DNA of 64,000 nt from contig CALUVE010000006.1 in assembly GCA_944324135.1 (NCBI GenBank), positions 19,487 to 83,486 of the forward strand. Reading direction: 5' to 3'. This DNA comes from Candidatus Gastranaerophilales bacterium. Its GTDB lineage: Bacteria > Cyanobacteriota > Vampirovibrionia > Gastranaerophilales > Gastranaerophilaceae. Shown here piece by piece: positions 26,410-34,673 of this stretch (position 1 is the stretch's first letter; each line of letters starts with the position of its first letter). The translations under genes were made by a program, and so were the position numbers. The notes under the pieces are model-generated. The model searched no databases. It was not told the DNA's origin and saw only the letters and a list, made by a program, of their open reading frames with translations.

Positions 26410-28149
26410 TTAATCCTCAGTATTATCAGGTTTACCCTGATAGTAATAATTAAACAAGTTTACAATATTTTTTTGTTCTTCTGATGAGTTTTCATCATTG
26501 ATAAAATTATAAATATCTCTCAGGTTATAATGACTCAAAGTTTCACTGTCTGCATCCGTCAGATTGTTATGATTTTCGGTGAGGAATACTTTGACGATTT
26601 TGTCGGTGGAGATTTTTAAGAATTCATCGACAATACTTTTATCAAAATGTGTGCCTGAGTCTTTTATAAGGATATTTATTACATTTGCAATAGGCATTTT
26701 GTCACGATAGTGACGGCGGGAAGTTATCGCATCAAAAACATCAGATACGGCAAGGATTCTTCCTCCGTACGGGATATCTTCGCCTTTCAATTGTCTGTAG
26801 TAGCCTGTGCCATCGTATTTTTCGTGGTGAGAGCACGCAATTTCCGTTATCATTTTGAAATCATCAGACATATAAATTTTGTCTAATATATTGTGGGTAA
26901 TTCTCACGTGTTCCTGAATATGTTTATATTCTTCCGGTGTAAGTTTCCCCTCTTTTTGGAGAACGGAATCTCTGATGCCGATTTTACCTATATCGTGGAG
27001 GGCAGCAGCTTTTTCTATAATTTCTTTGTAGCTGTCGTCAAGATTAAGCTGGTTTGCAATAAGCATAGAGTAGAGTTTAACTCTGAGTGAGTGGCCGGCG
27101 GTGATTTTGTCGCGGGCATCTATAGAAGCTGCAAGTGTGTTAATAAAGCTGTCAAAGAGTTCTTTTTGTTCTTTGTAGAGTTCTTGCTGCTGTTGGAAAA
27201 GCTGGGCGTTTTCGAGTGCAATGCTTGCACTGCCGCCGATTGCTGTCAGTAAATCTTCATCACTTTTGGTGAACAGTCCGTTGTGTTTGTTCAAGACCTG
27301 AAAAGCGCCTATAATTTCCTGATTGTTGTTTTTTATCGGCATACAAAGTATTGTACGTGTTTTGTAGCCGCTTTTGGAATCGACTTCTTTATTAAATCTT
27401 GCATCATTATAAGCATCTGCTATGTTAAGAGTTTCTCCTGTTTGTACAACATACCCGGCAAGTCCCTTGTCTGCAGGAAAACGTATCTCCTGATTTTCCA
27501 TACCGAGAGCAATTTTTGACCAGAGTTCGTTTTTCTCTTTATCCCACAGAAAAACAGTACATCTGTCTGCCTGAATAGCTGTTTTTGTTTCCTCTGCGAT
27601 TACTTTCAAAAGTACGTTTATATCAGTCAGTGCTGAGATTGACTGCCCGATTTTTACCAGTGAAACAAGGGGGTCACTTTTCAGCGGCATTGTAAAATCC
27701 ATTCCGTTTTTTACCTGTTTGAGGCGTGTCAGGATGTAACCAAGCATTGAAAATTCGTCTTCCTCCTGTGCAAAATTCTTTGAGTTGTTATAATGTATAA
27801 TTGCAAGAGAGTTGTTTTTTTCGCCAAAGTCCAGACTTCCGAGTGCAAATTCGTTGAACAAATTTGCTGTTACGTTTTTGGAAAATTTTGCCATGTATGC
27901 ACCGTCATTTATTAGGGAGAGGGCTTTTGTATAATTTTTTCTGTCCAGCGAATACTCTATCAAGCCAATCATACTGAGGCAAACTGAGATATATTCACTT
28001 GCATTAAGCCCTGTGAAGATTACCTGTGCATTGACAAAGTTGTTTTTTGCCTCTTCGTAATTTTTATCTTCCAGCTGCAGAAGTGCTGATTTTACCAAGT
28101 TTTTACCATCCTGCAGTAATTTTTTATCTGTTTTTGTTACCTGTTTCAT
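26410..28149 (-). CDS. GAF-HD-GYP phosphodiesterase with N-terminal TPR-like region
   Basis: The 579-aa cytoplasmic protein has three parts. Residues 1-150 are TPR-like helices. A GAF sensor domain spans about 170-320 (RCTVFLWDKEKNELWSKIA ... DKGLAGYVV). The HD-GYP phosphodiesterase spans about 335-520. H385-D386 lie in AALHDIGKIGI, SHHEKYDGTGY follows near 435, then GGRILAVSDVFDAITS and RHYRDKM. The GYP triad is degenerate: GTGYYRQLKGEDIP replaces GxGYPxGLxGxxIP. HD-GYP enzymes degrade cyclic di-GMP or cGAMP-like dinucleotides. It heads the signalling operon. Confidence 0.88.
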   Translation of the reverse strand: MKQVTKTDKKLLQDGKNLVKSALLQLEDKNYEEAKNNFVNAQVIFTGLNASEYISVCLSMIGLIEYSLDRKNYTKALSLINDGAYMAKFSKNVTANLFNEFALGSLDFGEKNNSLAIIHYNNSKNFAQEEDEFSMLGYILTRLKQVKNGMDFTMPLKSDPLVSLVKIGQSISALTDINVLLKVIAEETKTAIQADRCTVFLWDKEKNELWSKIALGMENQEIRFPADKGLAGYVVQTGETLNIADAYNDARFNKEVDSKSGYKTRTILCMPIKNNNQEIIGAFQVLNKHNGLFTKSDEDLLTAIGGSASIALENAQLFQQQQELYKEQKELFDSFINTLAASIDARDKITAGHSLRVKLYSMLIANQLNLDDSYKEIIEKAAALHDIGKIGIRDSVLQKEGKLTPEEYKHIQEHVRITHNILDKIYMSDDFKMITEIACSHHEKYDGTGYYRQLKGEDIPYGGRILAVSDVFDAITSRRHYRDKMPIANVINILIKDSGTHFDKSIVDEFLKISTDKIVKVFLTENHNNLTDADSETLSHYNLRDIYNFINDENSSEEQKNIVNLFNYYYQGKPDNTED

Positions 28150-28255
28150 AACCGACCTTTAACACCAACTCTTCTTGTAATCACTAATTTACTTTTATAT
28201 ATTTCTATTGTACAATATTTTTTATAATATTACAATGTTTTTGGGAGCGAAAAAG

Positions 28256-28948
28256 ATGGAAAAAATTACCGTATTGATTCCTGTATATAATGAAGTGAAT
28301 ACACTCGAACAAATCCTTGAAAAAGTTGAAAAAGCATCATTCTGCGGTTTGAATAAAGAAATTATACTTATAGACGACTGTTCTACAGACGGTACAAAGG
28401 ATTTGTATCCAAAGTTCGGGGATAAATATAAAATTCTCTACCACGAAAAAAATCAGGGAAAAGGCGCAGCCTTAAGAACAGGATTTGCTGCAGCAACAGG
28501 TGATATAGTTGTTATTCAGGATGCGGATTTGGAGTATGATCCGGTTGATTATGAACCTTTAGTAAAACTTATTCTGGACGGGAAAGCTGATGTATGCTAC
28601 GGCTCAAGACTATGTGGCGGCAAGCCGAGCCGTTCCTTTATGTTCCATCATTTGCTCGGAAACAAATTCTTGTCACTCCTCACAAATATCCTATACGGTT
28701 CTACCTTGACCGATATGGAGACCTGCTACAAGGCTTTCAGACGGGAATTTATCAAGGATATTACTATCAAATCTGACAGATTTGATTTTGAACCTGAAAT
28801 TACTGCAAAAGTTCTCAAAAAAGGCGCCAGGCTTTATGAATTGCCGATATCCTATTACGGACGAGAATTCGCAGAGGGTAAGAAGATTACCTGGAGAGAC
28901 GGAATCCATGCAATTATTGCGCTTGTAAGGTTTAGATTTACGGATTAA
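28256..28948 (+). CDS. Family 2 glycosyltransferase (dolichyl/polyprenyl-phosphate sugar synthase-like)
   Basis: The product is 230 aa from the ATG at 28256, chosen for its GGGAG ribosome-binding site. The upstream in-frame start at 28208 has none. ITVLIPVYNEVNTLEQIL opens the GT-A fold. IDDCSTDGT near residue 37, GKGAALRTGFAAATGDIVVIQDADLEYDP (about 65-93) with the DAD metal motif, and GSRLCGG near 115 match the Dpm1-like branch. Without a C-terminal membrane domain it is likely a soluble or peripheral enzyme that loads a lipid carrier. It converges on the phosphohexomutase gene with an 11-nt overlap. Confidence 0.88.
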   Translation: MEKITVLIPVYNEVNTLEQILEKVEKASFCGLNKEIILIDDCSTDGTKDLYPKFGDKYKILYHEKNQGKGAALRTGFAAATGDIVVIQDADLEYDPVDYEPLVKLILDGKADVCYGSRLCGGKPSRSFMFHHLLGNKFLSLLTNILYGSTLTDMETCYKAFRREFIKDITIKSDRFDFEPEITAKVLKKGARLYELPISYYGREFAEGKKITWRDGIHAIIALVRFRFTD

Positions 28949-30314
28949 CAAGCTGTTTTAAAGAGTCTATTTTTTCAGGGCTGCTGCTTTCAAAATAAAT
29001 TCTCAAAAGCGGTTCTGTGCCGCTCGGGCGCACGAGAATCCAGCTGGTGTTGTCTGAAAGATAGAGTTTCACACCGTCTTTTGTGTCTTTTTTAATTATT
29101 TTATCACTGCCGATTTCTTCAAGTCTGTTAAATTTTTCAAGGAAAGGTTTAATTTCGTCAATGCTGTTTAGTTTAAGGTCAATACGGTCGTTATAGAATC
29201 TGCAGCCGGCAAGGGTGTACAAATCTTTTTGTAGTTCGGTGAGGGTTTTATTTTCGTAAGCCATAGCTTCAAGGATTAGTAAATTTGCAAGCAGACCGTC
29301 TTTTTCCGGTATGTGTCCCTGAATACTCAGCCCGCCGGATTCTTCTCCCCCTATAACGGGATTGAATTCCCGCATCGCAGCACCTACGTGTTTAAAACCT
29401 ACTGCTGTTTCAATCACGTCTACATTGAGTTTTTCTGCAACTTTGTCTAACAAAAGGCTTGCACCGACAGTTTTTACAAGTGCGCCTTTCATGTTTTTAT
29501 GTTTTGTAAGGTGGATTAGAAGTATCGCGATTATTTCGTTTGGAGAAACGTATTCCCCGTTTTCGTTGATGACTCCGAATCTGTCAGCATCTCCATCGTT
29601 TGCGCAGCCTATTGAATTTGGTTCTGATTTGACTTTGTCTATTAATTCTTTTAAGAATTTAGGTTTAGGTTCCGGCATTCCTCCGCCGAAGTTTGAGTCG
29701 TGCAGCATGTGCAGACTTTTATATGGAATTTTTTCAAGTTCTAAAATTCTGTCAAAATAACCGATACTTGCTGAATAAAGTCCGTCAAATATCAGATTTG
29801 TTTTGAGGTTTCTTATTCTGTCAAAATCTATAAGTGTTTTCAGATGCGCATAATACGGTTCAAAAAAATCAACCTCTTCAATGCGCCCATCCCGTTGTTT
29901 TGCCGGCTTTTGCCCGAGGTTTCCGGTGAGTTCATCCGTGATTTCGGTTGTAGCAGGGCCTGCATAGTCAGGAATAAATTTCATCCCGAGATATTCCGGC
30001 GGGTTGTGGGAGGCTGTGAACATAACCGCGCAAGCGTTAAGATTTTTTGCACTGTACGCAAGTACAGGTGTCGGAACAACTCGTTTGCTGTATTTTACAC
30101 AAAATCCTGTTTCCGCTAAAATTTCAGCACATTTTTTTGAAAATACATCTGCCATATTCCGCGGGTCATAGCCTATTATGACAGGTTTATCTATCCCGAA
30201 ATTATCAAGAATGTATTTCCCGATGGAATTTGTAACCTTTATTACATTTTCTGTATTAAAATCTTTTCCTACAACTGCTCTCCAGCCGTCTGTTCCGAAT
30301 TTTATATTTCCCAT
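28938..30314 (-). CDS. Phosphoglucomutase/phosphomannomutase family protein
   Basis: The 458-aa alpha-D-phosphohexomutase has all four signature regions. The active-site serine loop is TASHNPPEYLG near residue 101 and the metal loop is DGDADR near 242. The sugar-binding loop is GGEESGG near 318, and the C-terminal phosphate-binding RPSGTEPLLRIYFE is near 435. The N-terminus is KFGTDGWRA. It interconverts hexose 1- and 6-phosphates. Glucose, mannose or glucosamine specificity cannot be settled. The convergent GT2 suggests sugar-nucleotide supply for glycans. Confidence 0.92.
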   Translation of the reverse strand: MGNIKFGTDGWRAVVGKDFNTENVIKVTNSIGKYILDNFGIDKPVIIGYDPRNMADVFSKKCAEILAETGFCVKYSKRVVPTPVLAYSAKNLNACAVMFTASHNPPEYLGMKFIPDYAGPATTEITDELTGNLGQKPAKQRDGRIEEVDFFEPYYAHLKTLIDFDRIRNLKTNLIFDGLYSASIGYFDRILELEKIPYKSLHMLHDSNFGGGMPEPKPKFLKELIDKVKSEPNSIGCANDGDADRFGVINENGEYVSPNEIIAILLIHLTKHKNMKGALVKTVGASLLLDKVAEKLNVDVIETAVGFKHVGAAMREFNPVIGGEESGGLSIQGHIPEKDGLLANLLILEAMAYENKTLTELQKDLYTLAGCRFYNDRIDLKLNSIDEIKPFLEKFNRLEEIGSDKIIKKDTKDGVKLYLSDNTSWILVRPSGTEPLLRIYFESSSPEKIDSLKQLVNP

Positions 30315-30344
30315 TTGCCTGAATCTCTTCTTTTACGTTATAAT
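30315..30344 (+). promoter_or_regulatory. Promoter of pheA
   Basis: TTGCCT (30315-30320), an 18-bp spacer and TATAAT (30339-30344) lie 33 nt before the pheA ATG. GGAG at about 30362 serves as its ribosome-binding site. Confidence 0.6.
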
Positions 30345-30376
30345 CATCATATAGGAAATACGGAGTTAAGTAAATA

Positions 30377-31228
30377 ATGAAATTTGATAATATTGACGAA
30401 ATAGTTTATCTCGGGCCGGCTGCGTCTTTTACTGAAATGGCAAAAGATTTATTCTGCAATAAATATAATATCGTTGCCTATAACCGCCCGATGCAGACTA
30501 TTCGTCAGGCTATTGAATATCTTGATTCAAACCCGAATATGCTGGGAGTTCTGCCGGTCGAAAATTCTATCGAAGGCACGGTAAGAGAAACTCTTGATAA
30601 TCTTATGATGACGAAAAATCCTAATATAAGAATTTTATCAGAAATTGCAATGCCGATTAGACATTGTCTGCTTGCCAGAACAACAGAAATTTACAGTATT
30701 GAAAATATAATTTCTCACCCTCAGGCGCTTGCACAGTGTCAGGGATTTATAAACCACGAACTTCCGCGAAACATCAATATAATTGAAGCTGCGAGTACAG
30801 CAGAAGCCGCCCGCAGTCTCCAAAATTACAACCTGACCTACGCGGCAATCGGCAGTAAAAAAACTGCAGATACCTACTATTTGAATGTTTTGAAAGAAAA
30901 TATTAATGACGATAAATCAAACCAGACAAGGTTTATTTTGATAGGTGATTTCGAAACTGAAGAAACCGGAAAAGACAAGACAACTCTTGCTTTTTCAACG
31001 AAAAATAAACCCGGTGCCCTGCTGGATGTTTTGCAGGTGTTTATGGATTACAATATAAATCTTTCGCATATTTCTTCCCGTCCGTCTAAAGAAAAATTCG
31101 GAGAATATATTTTTATCGTGAATTTTGACGGGCATATGCGCGATAAAAAAATTATGAAAACAATACAGGCAGTAAAAGAACGCGCGATATTCTTTAGATT
31201 TTTAGGCTCTTATGAACGCGAAGATTAA
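30377..31228 (+). CDS. pheA: Prephenate dehydratase with ACT regulatory domain
   Basis: The 283-aa enzyme converts prephenate to phenylpyruvate in phenylalanine synthesis. The catalytic PDT domain (about 8-190) has GPAASFTEMA, LPVENSIEGTVRETLD (about 60-75) and the late NQTRFILIG motif, whose Thr is catalytic. A C-terminal ACT domain (about 200-280) has KPGALLDVLQVF and NLSHISSRPSK, the ligand site for phenylalanine feedback. It lacks a chorismate mutase domain. It is divergent from the phosphohexomutase gene. Confidence 0.95.
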   Translation: MKFDNIDEIVYLGPAASFTEMAKDLFCNKYNIVAYNRPMQTIRQAIEYLDSNPNMLGVLPVENSIEGTVRETLDNLMMTKNPNIRILSEIAMPIRHCLLARTTEIYSIENIISHPQALAQCQGFINHELPRNINIIEAASTAEAARSLQNYNLTYAAIGSKKTADTYYLNVLKENINDDKSNQTRFILIGDFETEETGKDKTTLAFSTKNKPGALLDVLQVFMDYNINLSHISSRPSKEKFGEYIFIVNFDGHMRDKKIMKTIQAVKERAIFFRFLGSYERED

Positions 31229-31237
31229 TCCGGCGGC

Positions 31238-31293
31238 TTGACGGATTTTTTAAACACGTGGTAAAATAAGATATCACACACCCCAACAAAGAA
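31238..31293 (+). promoter_or_regulatory. Promoter and initial transcribed sequence of the tail-fibre-like operon
   Basis: TTGACG (31238-31243), an 18-bp spacer and TAAAAT (31262-31267) predict a start near 31275. The transcript then begins with ACACAC (31276-31281), 5 nt and CAAAGAA (31287-31293), an arrangement also found before 49488 and 52748. Confidence 0.6.
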
Positions 31294-31318
31294 TTGCCGG
31301 AAAGGAATTTCAGGCAAA

Positions 31319-31930
31319 ATGAGTACAAATCCTATTATACCTTATACCTTTGTGCCCGGAACAAAGGCAAAGGCTCAGGAAATTAACGCTAATTTCAGCT
31401 CTATAGCTGACAGTATTCAAAGCAACAGCGATTTTGTTAACCAGAAAGTTGCTGAAATTAATTCTGATATAGCCGCACAAATCGGTGATGTAGAAGAGTC
31501 TCTGGAGACAAAGGCAGATAAAAATTTGTCTAATGTGACAAAATTAGCCTCTTCATCTGCCAAAGGGCTTACCTGGTTTGGCACAGGTACGGGGAATGTT
31601 TCCTCTACCCGTCCTGCAGTTGTGGTGGCCACATATTTATCAGGAACTACCTGGTATCGTTTATATTCGGATAAATGGATAGAACAGGGCGGCATCATTA
31701 CTTTTAGTAATAGTAATGATGCGGCGTACACTCTTACGTTCCCAAAAGCATTTAAAAACACTTCATATTATTTTGATTATGCGGCCAATACCGGTGCTAC
31801 GGGTACGTATACGTTTTATGCAAAAGCTGAATTAGGTGCTTCTACAAGTGTTAGTGCTGCAAGCATTAATATCTGGAGACGCGGTGCATTTAATAACCTC
31901 AGATGGTACGCAGCCGGATATGTAAATTAA
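31319..31930 (+). CDS. Phage tail-fibre-like protein, 203 aa
   Basis: The N-terminus (MSTNPIIPYTFVPGTKAKAQEINANFSSI) is the short attachment-type segment common at the start of phage tail fibres. A coiled-coil region follows (about 40-75). The C-terminal half (WYRLYSDKWIEQGG near 115, then alternating Thr/Ser/Tyr beta-rich sequence) resembles the receptor-binding tip of tail-fibre proteins of the gp53-like kind. No capsid, portal, terminase or integrase gene is nearby. It could be a domesticated appendage, part of a dispersed gene-transfer agent or a remnant. A small partner gene follows after 20 nt. Confidence 0.6.
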   Translation: MSTNPIIPYTFVPGTKAKAQEINANFSSIADSIQSNSDFVNQKVAEINSDIAAQIGDVEESLETKADKNLSNVTKLASSSAKGLTWFGTGTGNVSSTRPAVVVATYLSGTTWYRLYSDKWIEQGGIITFSNSNDAAYTLTFPKAFKNTSYYFDYAANTGATGTYTFYAKAELGASTSVSAASINIWRRGAFNNLRWYAAGYVN

Positions 31931-31950
31931 TCTGAAAGGAGAAATAAATT

Positions 31951-32295
31951 ATGTCATATACTGATGAAATGTATGCCAATATGGCTGTTCAGGCCAACGA
32001 AACCGGCAAGCAGCTTTATGTGGTTAACGGAGAGCTGGAAATTAATGAGCCGGGGTATTATCTTTGTACCGGAAGTACAAATGAAACTGACGGCACTTTA
32101 AACCCTGATTTTGGCAAAATAAGCACGGAAGAACAGATTGCTCAAATTAAACAGCAGCTTCTTGAACTTGACCAGAAACGTATCAGGGCTGTTTGCGAGC
32201 CGGAATTTAAAGATGAGGAAGAGGGAGTTACGTGGCTTGAATATTACAATTTCAAAGTTTTGGAACTCCGCAGTCAGCTCGCGGAGCTACAATAA
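31951..32295 (+). CDS. Small protein following the tail-fibre-like gene, 114 aa
   Basis: The protein has an N-terminal part that may be beta-rich (ELEINEPGYYLC) and a C-terminal amphipathic coiled coil (about 50-114, EEQIAQIKQQLLELDQKR and WLEYYNFKVLELRSQLAELQ). It has an excellent Shine-Dalgarno (GAAAGGAGA). Its position directly after a tail-fibre-like gene is that of small fibre-assembly or structural proteins in phages, but there is no clear match. It is cotranscribed with 31319-31930 and ends at a terminator. Confidence 0.55.
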   Translation: MSYTDEMYANMAVQANETGKQLYVVNGELEINEPGYYLCTGSTNETDGTLNPDFGKISTEEQIAQIKQQLLELDQKRIRAVCEPEFKDEEEGVTWLEYYNFKVLELRSQLAELQ

Positions 32296-32302
32296 GTTTT
32301 TT

Positions 32303-32332
32303 AAAGACCGGTAATTTAACCGGTCTTTTTTT
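32303..32332 (+). terminator. Rho-independent terminator
   Basis: AAAGACCGGT (32303-32312) pairs perfectly with ACCGGTCTTT (32319-32328), followed by T residues. It separates the tail-fibre-like operon from tyrS. Confidence 0.92.
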
Positions 32333-32376
32333 TCTGTTTTTATTATATAATTAAAGCTAAACAGGAGAGAATAGAA

Positions 32377-33600
32377 ATGGTAGAAATAAGACAAGAATTT
32401 ATTAATCAGGCAGTAAAATTATCCCGCGGCGCAGAAGTTTTGCCGGGCGGAATTGAAGAATTAGCGGTAAAATTGCAGCACGCACACGATACAAATACTC
32501 CGCTCAGAGTTAAATTAGGTATGGATCCAACACGTCCTGACCTGCACCTTGGGCATACGGTTGTTATGAGAAAACTCCGGGAGTTCCAAAAATTAGGTCA
32601 TAAAATAGTTCTTATTGTCGGCGGTGCAACAGCTATGATAGGTGATCCGTCGGGCAAATCAGAAACCAGACCCTCTTTAACGAAAGAACAGGTTGAAGAA
32701 AATGCCAAGTCTTATTTTGAACAGATGTCAAAAGTTGTTGATGTTACAAATGCAGAAGTCGTAAACAATGCTGACTGGCTGCATAAAATGGGATTTACGG
32801 AACTTTTGAAACTGGCAGCACAGGTTACAGTTGCGCAGATGATGACCCGTGATGATTTCGCAAAGCGTTATGCAGAGGGGCGTCCTATTTCTATCCACGA
32901 ATTTTTCTACCCGCTTATGCAGGCTTATGATTCTCACGTAATTGATGCTGATATAGAACTCGGCGGTACTGACCAGAGATTCAATACACTTCTCGGACGT
33001 GATATTCAGGCAGCTTACGGGAAAAAATACCCGCAAATGGTTATGCTGCTTCCGCTTATCGAGGGAACTGACGGGCTTGTCAAAATGTCTAAAACTTATC
33101 CTGAACATTGTATTTCACTTACAGACAGTGCAAAAGATATGTTTGGGAAATTGATGAGCATTCCTGATACTTTGATTCTCAAATATTTTACATTGCTTAC
33201 TGATGTTTCTGATGAAGAATTGAAAGAAATTGAAGAAAAGCTGAAAGATTCAACAGTTAATCCTCGCGATATCAAGCTCAAACTTGCTTATACCATCACG
33301 GAAGAATACCACGGAAAAGACGGCGCTGACAAGGCTCAGGCTGATTTTATCAATGTAGTTTCCAATAAAGGTATTCCGGATGACATTCCTGAAGTGAAAG
33401 TTGAACAGGGAAAAGGAATTCTCGATTTGCTTGTAGAACTTGAATTTGTGGCAAGCAAAGGCGAGGCAAAACGTTTGATTCAGGGCGGCGGTGTAAAAAT
33501 TGACGGTGAAAAAATTGCCGATATGGCTTATACCGTCAGCTTTACAGACAGTGTAGTATTGCAGGCAGGCAAACGCAAATTCGCCAAATTAATTAAGTAA
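32377..33600 (+). CDS. tyrS: Tyrosyl-tRNA synthetase
   Basis: The 407-aa class I synthetase charges tRNA-Tyr. The ATP-binding HIGH motif is HLGH in GMDPTRPDLHLGH (about 47-59), the tyrosine pocket has GGTDQRFN near 196, and the KMSKS motif appears as VKMSKTYP near 235. A C-terminal S4 RNA-binding domain (about 342-400, GEAKRLIQGGGVKIDG) completes it. The sequence style fits the TyrZ-like group. Shine-Dalgarno CAGGAGAG. There is no room for a T-box leader. cysE follows after 11 nt, so they are probably cotranscribed. Confidence 0.95.
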   Translation: MVEIRQEFINQAVKLSRGAEVLPGGIEELAVKLQHAHDTNTPLRVKLGMDPTRPDLHLGHTVVMRKLREFQKLGHKIVLIVGGATAMIGDPSGKSETRPSLTKEQVEENAKSYFEQMSKVVDVTNAEVVNNADWLHKMGFTELLKLAAQVTVAQMMTRDDFAKRYAEGRPISIHEFFYPLMQAYDSHVIDADIELGGTDQRFNTLLGRDIQAAYGKKYPQMVMLLPLIEGTDGLVKMSKTYPEHCISLTDSAKDMFGKLMSIPDTLILKYFTLLTDVSDEELKEIEEKLKDSTVNPRDIKLKLAYTITEEYHGKDGADKAQADFINVVSNKGIPDDIPEVKVEQGKGILDLLVELEFVASKGEAKRLIQGGGVKIDGEKIADMAYTVSFTDSVVLQAGKRKFAKLIK

Positions 33601-33611
33601 GGCAACAACAA

Positions 33612-34265
33612 ATGTTTAAAATACTACGACGCGGTATTACAAAAGTAAAAGAGGATATTAAGGTTATTTACGACAAAGACCCTGCTGCAAACAACCTTTT
33701 GGAGGTGATTCTCTGTTATCCCGGGCTGCACGCTTTGATTGCATACAGGTTTGCCCACAGACTTTACAAATGGCATATACCGCTCATTCCTCGTATAATT
33801 TCTTATATCACAAGGATTATCACAGGTATAGAGATTCATCCGGCGGCACGGATTGGCAGAAGATTTTTCATTGACCACGGCGAGGGAGTTGTAATCGGTG
33901 CTACTACAATAATCGGGGATGACGTATTGATTTATCAGCAGGTAACGCTCGGCGGTACAGGCAAAGAACAGGGAAAACGCCACCCGACTCTTGGTAATAA
34001 TGTTATTGTAGGTGCAGGCGCTAAGGTGCTCGGGAATATTAATATAGGGGATTATGTCAGAATAGGCGCAGGCTCTGTTGTTGTGGAAGATGTTCCGGAA
34101 TATTCTACGGTTGTCGGGGTGCCGGGGCGGGTTGTCCACCGCAAAATCCTTGATAAAAACGGTGTGCTGATGCACAATAGAATTCCTGACCCTGTTAAAT
34201 GTGAGCTTAACCGCTTGAAATATGAAGTTCAAGAACTGAAAGAACAAATAAACAGGCAAACATAA
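33612..34265 (+). CDS. cysE: Serine O-acetyltransferase
   Basis: The 217-aa enzyme makes O-acetylserine for cysteine synthesis. A helical N-terminus (about 1-70, CYPGLHALIAYRFAHRLY) precedes the left-handed beta-helix with hexapeptide repeats. EIHPAARIGRRFFIDHGEGVVIG (about 76-98) contains the catalytic His. VTLGGTGKEQGKRHPTLG and GAGAKVLGNINIGDYVRIGAGS follow. The short N-terminus is like plant/cyanobacterial and Bacillus forms. Its stop codon lies inside a palindromic repeat (34256-34272). Confidence 0.94.
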   Translation: MFKILRRGITKVKEDIKVIYDKDPAANNLLEVILCYPGLHALIAYRFAHRLYKWHIPLIPRIISYITRIITGIEIHPAARIGRRFFIDHGEGVVIGATTIIGDDVLIYQQVTLGGTGKEQGKRHPTLGNNVIVGAGAKVLGNINIGDYVRIGAGSVVVEDVPEYSTVVGVPGRVVHRKILDKNGVLMHNRIPDPVKCELNRLKYEVQELKEQINRQT

Positions 34266-34272
34266 TGTTTGC
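34256..34272. repeat. Palindromic element GCAAACATAATGTTTGC
   Basis: A 17-bp near-perfect palindrome spans the cysE stop codon. Closely similar copies are at 38329-38345 and 38576-38592, two of the three followed by a GTCATTCTGAGCG element. Confidence 0.75.
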
Positions 34273-34433
34273 ATCAGTCCTATTTCCGCAGACTGAAAAA
34301 CCGCCTTTTTAAAGATGTTCAATCGACTTTAAATGTCTTTTAAAAGTCGGCTTTTACACCGCCCGTAAGAGTTCTTCAACATTCTCCCCTCTACCGTAAG
34401 GGATGAGGGGACAAGCATGATATTTGTTATGTT

Positions 34434-34460
34434 GTCATTCTGAGCGAAGCGAAGAATCTC
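34434..34460 (+). repeat. CATTCTGAGCG-type intergenic repeat, copy 1
   Basis: GTCATTCTGAGCG is followed by AAGCGAAGAATCTC, 27 bp. The same element recurs at 34601, 38352 and 38599. Confidence 0.85.
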
Positions 34461-34473
34461 ATATTTTTTTTAG

Positions 34474-34553
34474 AAAGAGTCAGAAATATTATTTTCGGAA
34501 CACGCTCCCGCCCAGCTCCCGCTATCGTCCTCAAATAACATTTCTGACTCTTT
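34474..34553. repeat. Long hairpin with conserved core (copy C, inverted)
   Basis: Arms of 21 bp (34474-34494 and 34533-34553) are complementary with one G-U-type difference. The 38-bp core (34495-34532), read on the minus strand, starts GAGGACGATAGCG and ends GCGTGTTCCGA, like the cores at 50053-50090 and 55175-55201. The outer arm sequence is unique to this locus. Confidence 0.8.
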
Positions 34554-34600
34554 GGTTAGGCGGGCATGATGATTGCATCAATATGAGTTAGGGGTTTCCT

Positions 34601-34627
34601 GTCATTCTGAGCGAAGCGAAGAATTTC
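34601..34627 (+). repeat. CATTCTGAGCG-type intergenic repeat, copy 2
   Basis: GTCATTCTGAGCG is followed by AAGCGAAGAATTTC. It is preceded by a decayed form of the GCAAACAT palindrome near 34562-34580. Confidence 0.8.
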
Positions 34628-34673
34628 AAAGTTTACAGAGATTCCTTATCGCACTTCACTTTTCACGTTCCGC

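Larger units (their letters stand above)
34266..34673. other. Repeat-rich spacer between cysE and miaB, 408 bp
   Basis: This contains a pair of GTCATTCTGAGCG elements (34434-34460 and 34601-34627) flanking a long hairpin (34474-34553). No credible gene is visible. Apparent reading frames giving HSERSEE-like peptides are translations of the repeat. Confidence 0.75.
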
